From Myxococcales bacterium (GTDB lineage Bacteria > Myxococcota_A > Polyangia > Polyangiales > Polyangiaceae): a DNA stretch of 64,000 bases. Positions 17,901 to 25,009 of the stretch are shown here, piece by piece. The DNA lies in NCBI GenBank assembly GCA_025359105.1, contig JANYHK010000047.1, positions 17,550 to 81,549 on the forward strand, written 5' to 3'. Position 1 is the first letter of the stretch, and every line of letters starts with the position of its first letter. Made by a program: the position numbers and the translations under genes. The notes beneath the pieces are model-generated. The model saw only the letters and a program-made list of their open reading frames with translations, was not told the origin of the DNA and did not search any database.

Positions 17901-18662
17901 TCAGTCGGTGCCGGCATCGACGGGGACGACGTCGCACCACATCTTGCCCTCTGCGTTCGGTCCGCCGATGCAGTCGTAGCCGTCGCGCGGGCAGTCCGCC
18001 TTCGTCTTGCACGACTTGTAGCAGTTGCCGGGGCGGTCCTTCTCGCAGACCGCGCCGCCGGGGAGACCGTCGCAGTCCGCCTGCGTGTTGCAGCCGGACT
18101 TGGTGCACTGCCCGCCGGGGTCGCCGTTGCAGACGGTGAGCCCCGCCGCGCAGTCGGCGGCCGTGGTGCACGAGTCACCGACCTCGTGGAGCGGATCGCA
18201 GAACTTGTAGCCAGCCTTGCCGCCGACGCACCCATACCCCGGGCGCGTGCAGTCCGCGGAGGTGGTGCACTTGTGGTAGCAGTTGCCGGGGTTGGCCGCG
18301 CTGGCGGCGGGATCGTCGCAGATCGCACCGAACGCGTCGCACTGGCCGGCGCCCGTGCACGCGAGGGTGCACTGCCCGCCGGGATCGCCGTTGCACTCGG
18401 TGGCTCCTACGACGCAATCCGCGAGCGTCTTGCACGCGCCGCCGACCGGGCTGCTTCCGCGCGTTGCCACGCCGCTGTCCGGAGCCGGCGCGGCCGCGTC
18501 CGATTTCGAGGCGCCGGCATCGGGAGCTGAGGTCCCTCCGTCGGCCGCCGCCTGCGGAGAACCTTCGTCTCCGTCGGCGCCGTCGGTGTCTCCGCTCTTG
18601 CACGCGATGGAAGCCGCAAAGATCGAAAACGCAGCAAGGCCCGTGACGATCGAATGCCTCAT
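17901..18662 (-). CDS. Cys-rich repeat lipoprotein
   Basis: A 253-aa lipoprotein with signal GLAAFSIFAASIAC and an Asp/Ala/Gly-rich linker. Two tandem Cys-rich repeats of about 85 residues follow. Shared features are CKTLADC or CTTAADC, then CNGDPGGQC, DPGNCYHKC or RPGNCYKSC, and a closing GYGCVGG or GYDCIGG. These repeats resemble disulfide-bonded surface modules common in Myxococcota lipoproteins. It is convergent with the three-repeat lipoprotein, and dispersed element copy D lies about 75-140 bp upstream of its ATG. Function is unknown. Confidence 0.72.
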   Translation of the reverse strand: MRHSIVTGLAAFSIFAASIACKSGDTDGADGDEGSPQAAADGGTSAPDAGASKSDAAAPAPDSGVATRGSSPVGGACKTLADCVVGATECNGDPGGQCTLACTGAGQCDAFGAICDDPAASAANPGNCYHKCTTSADCTRPGYGCVGGKAGYKFCDPLHEVGDSCTTAADCAAGLTVCNGDPGGQCTKSGCNTQADCDGLPGGAVCEKDRPGNCYKSCKTKADCPRDGYDCIGGPNAEGKMWCDVVPVDAGTD

Positions 18663-18734
18663 GGTCGTTCTCCTTGGGAAGGGCGAGCCCGACTGCTCGC
18701 GTGGAGACGTCAAGAGCAACGGCCATACCCAGCG

Positions 18735-18806
18735 GGGAAATGCGCCAAGCGGACTCTTCGCGAACGTCGAGGTAACAGGGCGCGAGGCCCGGCGTGTTAC
18801 CCCGAC
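18735..18806. repeat. Dispersed palindromic element, copy D
   Basis: Arms GTCGAGGTAACA (18766-18777) and TGTTACCCCGAC (18795-18806) pair at 11 of 12 positions around a 17-nt spacer, the same spacer length as copy A. The upstream box GGGAAATGCGCCA (18735-18747) is identical to that in copy A. Confidence 0.65.
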
Positions 18807-18840
18807 TCTTTCGCGTCGACGATCCCTACCCCGCGAGCTG

Positions 18841-19038
18841 GTGAGGATGGGCCCCCCGCTTCCCGTCGAGATCGGCGCCGCGATCGCCTACGCCGCACCG
18901 GCCGGCTCCGCGGAGCAAGGCTCCCGCGCGTCGGACACGTCGTGGGGCGTCGCCGCGATCGACGCAGACGTGAGCTACTGTTTCACGCCGGCGATCGGCG
19001 CCGTCGTTTGGGGACGCTTTGGCGGGCTACCTGGGTGA
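18841..19038 (+). pseudogene. Fragment of an outer-membrane beta-barrel-like protein
   Basis: About 58 residues (PVEIGAAIAYAAPAGSAEQG, TSWGVAAIDADVSYCFTPAI, VVWGRFG) look like beta-hairpins of an outer-membrane barrel protein seen in Polyangia-type genomes. There is no signal sequence and the frame ends abruptly within a few codons of the next fragment. It appears to be an N-terminal remnant. Confidence 0.4.
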
Positions 19039-19402
19039 AGTCTGCACGAGCAGCGACATGAAGACCTGGCACGAGACGAAGATCGCCGACGTCACGAACC
19101 CCATCGCCGGGAAGGTGAGCTACGACGGGAGCTTGTTCTGGGCCTCGGACGCGAGCCGCCAATACGTCAGCTCCGACGGCCTCGCATGGACAACGCGGAC
19201 CCTGCCCAATGGCGTTCAACTGCACGCGGTGGCGAGGAGCAAGACCGGCACCTACGTAGGCTTCGACCGCGGTTCGTCGCAGTTCTTTCGGAGCGCCGAT
19301 GGGCTCGCGTGGGCACCGGCGAAGGTCAGCCCCGCCGCTGGCGCCGACCTCTATCGTATGGTCTACGGGTACGGAAAACCGTCTGCGGAGTGCCCGCTCT
19401 GA
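19019..19402 (+). pseudogene. C-terminal remnant of a sialidase/BNR-like secreted protein
   Basis: An open frame of 127 codons with repeated strand motifs: CTSSDMKTWHETKIADV, YVSSDGLAWTTRTLPNG and FFRSADGLAWAPAKV. These resemble BNR (Ser-x-Asp-Gly-x-Trp) repeats of sialidase-type propellers. The start is not preceded by a signal peptide or clear ribosome site, and the frame begins at the junction with the barrel fragment. It is probably the tail end of a larger secreted protein. An independent short gene cannot be excluded. Confidence 0.42.
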
Positions 19403-19493
19403 CGCGCCAACTCCAAAGCGCCCGCCCGGCCGCGCTCGCGCGTCATCGTCGTCGAGCACAACCGCTATCGCGAGAGCATGGAGGCGACCGGAT

Positions 19494-20396
19494 GTGGCAC
19501 TCTCGGGCTTGGTGGAGCCCGAACAAGAAGAATCGCGTCTCGCACGCCTGTGGCTCCTCACGCGCGCCGTGGTCCGGGGTCTCTTCACCCACCACGCGTT
19601 CGATCACGCGGCCACGATGTCGTTCTACTTCTTCCTTGGGTCGATCCCGCTCCTGGTCTTCGCCGGGCTGCTCGTTGGCAGCTTCGTCCAGGCGGAGGGC
19701 GCCGAGGAGCTGGCCGCGCCGTTCTATCGCGCGATGCCGGCGGTCGCCGCCGAGCTCTTCCGCAACGAGCTGAAGGAGATCAGCTCGGCGCACGCGACCT
19801 CGCTGGCGCCGGTGAGCCTCGCGGGCTTTCTGTGGCTCACGACCAACGGCATCCACAACTTGATGGACGTCTTCGAGATCCTCATCGGCGCGCGGGCGCG
19901 CCCGTGGTGGCGGCAGCGGCTCATCGCGATCGTGTGGGTGAGCGCCGTGCTCATCGTGATCGCGGCGGCGACGTGGATCCTGCTCCTCGTCAACGGCGTG
20001 ACCACCGGGCTGGGCACGGCGGAGCACATCCCCGGAGTCGTGCAGCGCCTGAGCGAATTCCTGGCGCGCGGGTGGCGACGCGTCGGCGTGCTCGTGGTCT
20101 TCACGGCGATGGCGAGCGTGGGGCTCGCCATCTTCTACCGCACCGCCGTGGTCCATCCGCGCGGCGTGCGGCGGCGCGTCTGGCCGGGCACGATCGTCGC
20201 GCTCGTCCTGTGGACGATCGTGTCGTGGGCGTTCGGCACGTACGTGCGGACCATCGCGCACTACGCCGTCTACTACGGAAGCCTGGCGACCGTCGCCGTC
20301 ATCCTCCTCTGGCTCTACCTGACGAGCCTCGCCCTGGTGGTCGGCGCCGAGATCAACGCGCAGCTCGAAGGCGTTCGCAAGCCGCCGCCGAGCTGA
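19494..20396 (+). CDS. YihY/BrkB-family inner-membrane protein
   Basis: A polytopic membrane protein of 300 aa from the YihY/BrkB family. The N-terminal region DHAATMSFYFFLGSIPLLVF and the later LWLTTNGIHNLMDVFE motif are family hallmarks, followed by the C-terminal YYGSLATVAVILLWLYLTSL and LVVGAEINAQLE. About six hydrophobic segments can be counted. I chose the GTG at 19494, with GGAGG 9 bp upstream. Family members are of uncertain function; despite old labels they are not shown to be RNase BN. The gene stands alone between decayed fragments and the IS-split methyltransferase. Confidence 0.88.
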   Translation: MALSGLVEPEQEESRLARLWLLTRAVVRGLFTHHAFDHAATMSFYFFLGSIPLLVFAGLLVGSFVQAEGAEELAAPFYRAMPAVAAELFRNELKEISSAHATSLAPVSLAGFLWLTTNGIHNLMDVFEILIGARARPWWRQRLIAIVWVSAVLIVIAAATWILLLVNGVTTGLGTAEHIPGVVQRLSEFLARGWRRVGVLVVFTAMASVGLAIFYRTAVVHPRGVRRRVWPGTIVALVLWTIVSWAFGTYVRTIAHYAVYYGSLATVAVILLWLYLTSLALVVGAEINAQLEGVRKPPPS

Positions 20397-20597
20397 CGCG
20401 CGCAGCGTGCCCTTGCACGCGGGGCTCTCGGCGCGCTGGGCGCCCTGAGCTACAAGGTGCTCGACTTCGGGATCCCGGCACTGGAGCTCCTTGCGGAGGC
20501 CACTCAGCAGCGTCCCGACGTCGACCGAAGGCCCGGCGTCCCGAGGCGTCGCATCGGCTGGCCCGTCGACGACGGCGCGATCGGCCGTGGAAATGGA
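20397..20597. other. Intergenic stretch with no supported gene
   Basis: I see no ORF with recognisable similarity. A short plus-strand reading (SYKVLDFGIPALELL) is a weak echo of a kinase or enzyme motif but has no start and no context. Confidence 0.5.
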
Positions 20598-20731
20598 TCA
20601 TTTTTTCGTCGCCACCACGATGATCACCCCCGTGTACGGCGCCGCGCACGTGCCTCGCTTCGCGACGGCGCGGAGGCCATGCTTCTCGAGCCGCGCTTGG
20701 ACGTCCGGCCACAGGAACGTGAGGTAGTACA
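20598..20731 (-). pseudogene. 3' part of SAM-methyltransferase gene split by IS21 element
   Basis: The minus strand encodes YYLTFLWPDVQARLEKHGLR and then APYTGVIIVVATKK, ending in TGA at 20600-20598. This is the C-terminal strand and helix typical of a class I methyltransferase. It continues exactly the reading of the 5' part at 23346-23936. Counting the 8-bp duplication once, the two parts join to 717 nt, a whole number of codons (238 aa plus stop). Confidence 0.88.
20724..20731. repeat. IS21 target-site duplication, left copy
   Basis: GTAGTACA, identical to the eight bases at 23346-23353 on the other side of the element. IS21 elements make 4-8 bp duplications. Confidence 0.85.
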
Positions 20732-20751
20732 TGCGCGCGCCGCGTGATGGC

Positions 20752-20820
20752 GATCAGACAAAACGGCGCATCGCGATCACACAAAACGGCGGATGCCGAT
20801 CGGACAAAACGGCGCATCGC
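20752..20820. repeat. IS21 left multiple terminal repeats (3 x 23 bp)
   Basis: Three contiguous 23-bp units begin at 20752, 20775 and 20798. Each starts GATC and contains ACAAAACGGCG. Such repeats bind the IstA transposase in IS21 elements. Confidence 0.85.
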
Positions 20821-20886
20821 GCTCACCTTTCCACAGTGAGGTGACGCTCTCCCGGGGTCTCGAGCCCGCACCGCCTAAAAGGTGGC

Positions 20887-22427
20887 ATGGCGACCGAAAG
20901 ACTCCCGATGCTGCATCTCCGCGAGATCCTGAGACAGAAGCTTGCGCTCGGCCGCAGCCACCGCGAGGTGGCGCGGTCGGTGGGCGTGAGCCCGAGCACG
21001 GTCGCGAGCGCGTTCGCCGACGCGCGGGCCCACGGGCTCGACGCGGCGGCGGTGGACGCGCTGACCGACGCCGAGCTCGAGGCCCGCGTGTATCCGCCGC
21101 CGCCGTCTTGCATGCGGCCGGAGCCCGACTGCGCGGCGCTGCACCTCGAGCTGCGGCGGCGTGGCGTGACGCTGGCGCTGCTGCACGTCGAGTACCTCAC
21201 CGCGCAGCCTGACGGTCTGCGCTACACGGCCTTCTGCGATCGGTACCGCGAGTGGCAGAAGCGGCAGTCGCCGGTGATGCGGCAGGTGCACGTCGCCGGC
21301 GACAAGCTGTTCGTCGACTACGCCGGGATGCGACCGCGGCTCGTCGACCCGGTGACGGGCGAGATCACCGACGTCGAGCTGTTCGTCGCGGTGCTGGGCG
21401 CGAGCAACTACACGTACGCGGAGGCGACGCGCACGCAGCAGGTCGCCGACTTCGTCGGAAGCGTGTCGCGCGCGCTCGCATTTCTCGGCGGCGTGCCGCG
21501 CGCGATCGTGCCCGACCAACTCAAGAGCGCCGTCATCACCGCGTGCAGCTACGACCCCGGCGTCCAGCGCTCGACCGCGGAGCTCGCGCGGCACTACGAG
21601 ACGACGATCCTTCCGGCGCGCCCGAGGTCGCCGCGCGACAAGGCCAAGGTGGAGGTCGGCGTGCAAATCGCCGAGCGGTGGCTGCTCGCGCGCATCCGCA
21701 ACGAGACGTTCGCGAGCTTGGGCGCGCTCAACGCGCGGCTCTCCGAGCTTCTGCGCGTGCTCAACGACCGGCCGATGCGGACGTACAAGGCGAGCCGCCG
21801 CGAGCTCTTCGAGCGGCTCGACCGGCCCGCGCTGGCGTCGCTGCCGACCGAGCCCTTCGAGGTCTCTGCGTGGAAGAAGGTCGCGCTCAACATCGACTAC
21901 CACGTCGCGTACGACGGCCACTTCTACTCGGCGCCGCACGCGCTGCGGCACGACGACGTGCACCTCTGGGTACGCGCGACAGCGACGGCGATCGAGATCC
22001 TGCACGGCCGCGAGCGCGTCGCCGCGCACGCGCGCAGCTTCGTGCACGGCGGCCACACGACGGTGGCGGAGCACATGCCGAGCAGCCACCGCGCGCACGC
22101 CGAGTGGACACCCACGCGCATCCTCGGGTGGGCCGAGCAGATTGGCCCTCACACCCGCGCGCTCTGCGAAGTGATCTTGCGCGACCGACGGCACCCCGAG
22201 TGGGGCTACCGCTCGTGCCTCGGCCTGTTCCGGCTCGGCAAGAAATACGGCTCCGAGCGCCTCGACGCTGCGAGTCGCCGCGCGCTCTTCGCCGGGCGCG
22301 CAGCTACAGGCCGGTGCTCACGATCCTGCGGCACAACCTCGACGGCCAGCCGCTGCCCGAGCCCGAGGCGCCCGCCAAGCCCGGCGCGAGCCACGAAAAC
22401 GTGCGCGGCCCTGGCTACTACCACTGA
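20887..22427 (+). pseudogene. istA: IS21 transposase IstA, frameshifted near the C-terminus
   Basis: Transposase of an IS21-family element. The N-terminal helix-turn-helix is visible in GRSHREVARSVGVSPSTVAS. The DDE catalytic core includes KLFVDYAG, a second Asp near AIVPDQLKSAV and a glutamate in RDKAKVEVGVQIAERWLL. The frame is intact to about 22294. There it shifts: the expected C-terminus (SYRPVLTILRHNLDGQPLP to a stop at 22427) continues in the next frame. A missing G in a G-run at 22294-22296 (GCCGGGCGCG, where GGGG is expected) explains it. The original protein would be about 513 aa. Programmed frameshifting or a sequencing error are alternatives. Confidence 0.85.
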
Positions 22428-22459
22428 CTCGCATCGCCACATCACGAAAGGACCGTTTC

Positions 22460-23194
22460 ATGCTGAGAGAGCCCACGATCGAGAAACTTTACGCCATGCG
22501 CCTACGCATCCTCGCGAGCACGTGGCTCGAGCAGGACAAGTCCCCCGACGTCCTCGCGATGACCTTCGACGAGCGTCTCGCGCTGCTCGTCGACGCCGAA
22601 GCTCTCGCGCGAGAAAACGCGCGGCTCACCAAGAATCTCAAAGACGCCAAACTCCGTCTCGCCGACGCGTGCGTCGAAGGGATCGACTTCCCGCGCGAGC
22701 GGCAGCTCGACAAGGCCGTCGTGCGACAGCTCGCGACGTGCCGATGGGTCGAAGAGCACCAGACCGTGATCGTCACGGGCGCGACCGGCACCGGCAAGAG
22801 CTACATCGCCTGCGCGCTCGCGCATCAGGCGTGCCGCAAGGGCTTCCGCGTTTTCTACCGCCGAGTCCCGCGCCTCTTCGACGAGCTCCGCCTTGCCCGC
22901 GCCGACGGCACCTACGCCAGGCTCCTCGCGCGCATCGCGAGGACCGACGTCCTCGTCCTCGACGACTTCGCGATCGGCCCGCTGACCGAGGACGCGAGGC
23001 GCGATTTGCTGAAAATCCTCGAAGACCGCTACGGGCTGCGCTCCACCCTCATCACCAGCCAGCTCAAACACGAGCGCTGGCACGACTTCCTGGCCGACCC
23101 CACCGTCGCCGACGCGATCTGCGATCGCGTCCTCCACGCCGGCCACAAGATCGCCCTCCACGGCCCGTCGAGGCGCAAGCCCGCCAAGGATTGA
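22460..23194 (+). CDS. istB: IS21 helper ATPase IstB
   Basis: AAA+ ATPase partner of IstA, 244 aa, which assists target selection and strand transfer. Walker A is GATGTGKS, preceded by QTVIVT; Walker B is DVLVLDDF. The sensor region SQLKHERWHDFLADPTVADA and the C-terminal helix CDRVLHAGHKIALHG match IstB. It begins 32 bp after the istA stop. The frame is intact, unlike istA. Confidence 0.96.
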   Translation: MLREPTIEKLYAMRLRILASTWLEQDKSPDVLAMTFDERLALLVDAEALARENARLTKNLKDAKLRLADACVEGIDFPRERQLDKAVVRQLATCRWVEEHQTVIVTGATGTGKSYIACALAHQACRKGFRVFYRRVPRLFDELRLARADGTYARLLARIARTDVLVLDDFAIGPLTEDARRDLLKILEDRYGLRSTLITSQLKHERWHDFLADPTVADAICDRVLHAGHKIALHGPSRRKPAKD

Positions 23195-23257
23195 TCAAGA
23201 GGAGAGAGACGACCTACTCTCCACCCACCGAGGTACCCACCGAAACAGACCCCGAGA

Positions 23258-23326
23258 GAAAACGTCGCTTCGCTCCGATCGCCATCCTGCGTGCTGGGTG
23301 ATCGCGATGCGCCGGTTTAGATGATC
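23258..23326. repeat. IS21 right multiple terminal repeats (3 x 23 bp, inverted)
   Basis: On the minus strand, three contiguous 23-bp units begin GATCATC, GATCACC and GATCGGA, counting inward from the right end. The outermost (23304-23326) matches the left units well (CGGCGCATCGC). The inner two keep only the GATC and the spacing. Confidence 0.7.
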
Positions 23327-23345
23327 GCCTTCGGCGGGACGCGCA

Positions 23346-23353
23346 GTAGTACA
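23346..23353. repeat. IS21 target-site duplication, right copy
   Basis: GTAGTACA, the partner of 20724-20731. Confidence 0.85.
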
Positions 23354-23936
23354 TGACGAACTCCGGCTTCAGGAGCGCGTTGCGGACGCGCATCACGCCG
23401 TTGAAGGTGCGCGCGGCCCACCAGCCCGGCGACGTCCGCCGCGGCATCTCGCCGGTCGCGAAGACGAAGCGCCCTCCCGGCCGGAGCGCTCGCGCGATCC
23501 CGGCGACGAAGCGGTCCTCGTCTTCGGCCACGATGTGACCGAAGGCGCCGACGCACGTGACGACGTCGACCTCGGCATCGAACGGGAGCGCCAGCGCGTC
23601 GCCGCGGACCAGCTCCATCGCGGCATCTCCCGGCGCGTTCGCGAGACGGAGCCGCGCTTCGTCGAGCATTCCCTGGCTGAAATCCAGCCCGATGACACGC
23701 TCCTTGCAGAGTGCACGCAGGTGCCGCATCGCGGCGCCGGTTCCACAGCACACATCGAGCGCGGAGCCGATCGAGCGCGGCCCGCTGATCTCGGAGATCA
23801 TCGCGTCGAGGACGGGCTCTGGCGTACGAAACGGCGTGTGGTCGAACTTCGGCGCGATGAGGTCGTAGCCGCGCTCCGTCGAGACGAGCGCCTGGCGCAT
23901 CAGCTCGAGGAACGCGGGACCCTCCGGATGGTACAC
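23346..23936 (-). pseudogene. 5' part of SAM-methyltransferase gene split by IS21 element
   Basis: A class I SAM-dependent methyltransferase, N-terminal 197 codons from the GTG at 23936. The SAM-binding motif I SALDVCCGTGAAMRHL, the acidic loop VIGLDFSQGMLDEARLRL, motif IV DVVTCVGAFGHI and the post-motif IALRPGGRFVFATGE-like segment are all visible. The coding sequence ends in the IS21 target site at YY; the last 42 codons lie beyond the element at 20598-20723. Read through the insertion, the protein would gain a foreign Arg/Ser-rich tail. The substrate class is unknown. Confidence 0.88.
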
Positions 23937-24155
23937 GCGACGAGTCTAGCGGAAGTCGTACTCCGCCTCGCAGAACGGCACGGGAGGTCGTCGCCATCGT
24001 CGAGTTTGAGCGGGCTGCAAGGGGCAGCGAGCCCGTCATCAGGTAACCTGAGAGAGCAGCGCCTCGGGGGTTGGAGTCCCGGGGCGGGCGGAGGTGTCGA
24101 CGTGGGTCCGAAGCAGAAAGATGTAGGGCAGCGGCGCGACCGACCTGCCGCAACG

Positions 24156-24893
24156 ATGAGCCGCGCGCCCCTTTTCGTCCTCTGCTTCCTCGCGGCGTGC
24201 AAGCCAACGTCGGCGTCGACGTCGACTTCGATCCCGACCCCGACCCCGACTTCGACCCCGACCCCGACCCCGACCCCGACTGCGGCCCCGACCGTGACGC
24301 CGACGCGCGTGCCTGCGGAGCCCATGAGCTATCAGGGCGCATGGTGGCTCGAGCGCGCCGACCGGGATGCGACGCAGAAGCCAGAGCACGTGCTCGACGT
24401 GATCGGTCTCAAGGAGGGCATGACCGTCGCGGACTTGGGCTGTGGTTCCGGCTATTTTTCCGTGCGAATGAGCAAGCGCGTGGGCGCGACCGGGCGCGTG
24501 CTGGCGACCGATCTCCAGCCGGAGATGCTTGCGCTGCTCAAGAAGAAGATGGTCGCGGACCCGAGGCTCTCGAACATCACGCCCATCCTCGCCACGGAGT
24601 CGGACGTAGCGTTGCCGAAGGCGGCCGTGGACATCGTGCTGATGGTGGACGTCTACCATGAGCTTGCCCGCCCGAAGGAGACGGTGCACCAGATCAAGGA
24701 AGCCCTGCGCCCCGGCGGCAAGATGGTGCTCGTGGAGTACCGCGCGGAGGATCCGAAGGTCGACATCAAGCCGGAGCACAAGATGACGCTGGCGCAAATA
24801 CGCGCCGAGCTCGACGGCGGGGATTTCGCGTTCGTGTCGAGCGACGAGTCGTTGCCCGAGCAGCGCATCGTGACCTTCGCGCCGACCCACTAA
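24156..24893 (+). CDS. Lipoprotein-type SAM-dependent methyltransferase
   Basis: A class I methyltransferase of 245 aa. Motif I is MTVADLGCGSGYFSVRMSK, followed by RVLATDLQPEMLALL, DIVLMVDVYHEL and LRPGGKMVLVEY. It opens with a lipoprotein-like signal (PLFVLCFLAAC) and a Thr/Pro-rich linker coded by a hexanucleotide repeat (about residues 21-47). Export is odd because SAM is a cytoplasmic cofactor. Lipobox-bearing methyltransferases of this YVYHE type recur in proteobacteria, however, and some may stay cytoplasmic. ATG at 24156 is the only start that gives the signal. The substrate is unknown. Confidence 0.8.
   Translation: MSRAPLFVLCFLAACKPTSASTSTSIPTPTPTSTPTPTPTPTAAPTVTPTRVPAEPMSYQGAWWLERADRDATQKPEHVLDVIGLKEGMTVADLGCGSGYFSVRMSKRVGATGRVLATDLQPEMLALLKKKMVADPRLSNITPILATESDVALPKAAVDIVLMVDVYHELARPKETVHQIKEALRPGGKMVLVEYRAEDPKVDIKPEHKMTLAQIRAELDGGDFAFVSSDESLPEQRIVTFAPTH
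24216..24294. repeat. CGACCC-type hexanucleotide tandem repeat
   Basis: An array of CGACCC-like units, in frame within the methyltransferase linker, encoding repeated Thr-Pro. Hexamer units keep frame, so the length may vary between strains without loss of the protein. Confidence 0.75.
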
Positions 24894-25009
24894 GCGACCC
24901 GCATCCAGGAATGCGACGTGATGGAGGTCTCACGATCGCCATCGTCGTATATCCGATGTTCGCCGGCCGCGACCGATGTATCGTGCCCTCGATTTCAGGA
25001 GGCGCACCC

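Larger units (their letters stand above)
20732..23345 (+). mobile_element. IS21-family insertion sequence (istA-istB)
   Basis: An element of 2614 bp that begins TGCGCG and ends CGCGCA. The outer 19-20 bp are imperfect inverted repeats, followed by GATC-starting 23-bp units at both ends. It carries istA and istB in the usual order and is flanked by an 8-bp duplication, GTAGTACA. It interrupts a methyltransferase gene. Family, end bases and duplication agree with IS21. A single-base frameshift in istA may have made this copy immobile. Confidence 0.92.

Noticed and set aside
20397..20597. A kinase-like scrap (SYKVLDFGI) before the split methyltransferase
   Set aside because: A match of a few residues with no further motifs is not enough to call a pseudogene.
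24216..24294. CRISPR-like short repeats
   Set aside because: Units are 6 bp, contiguous, with no spacers. They lie in frame inside a coding linker.
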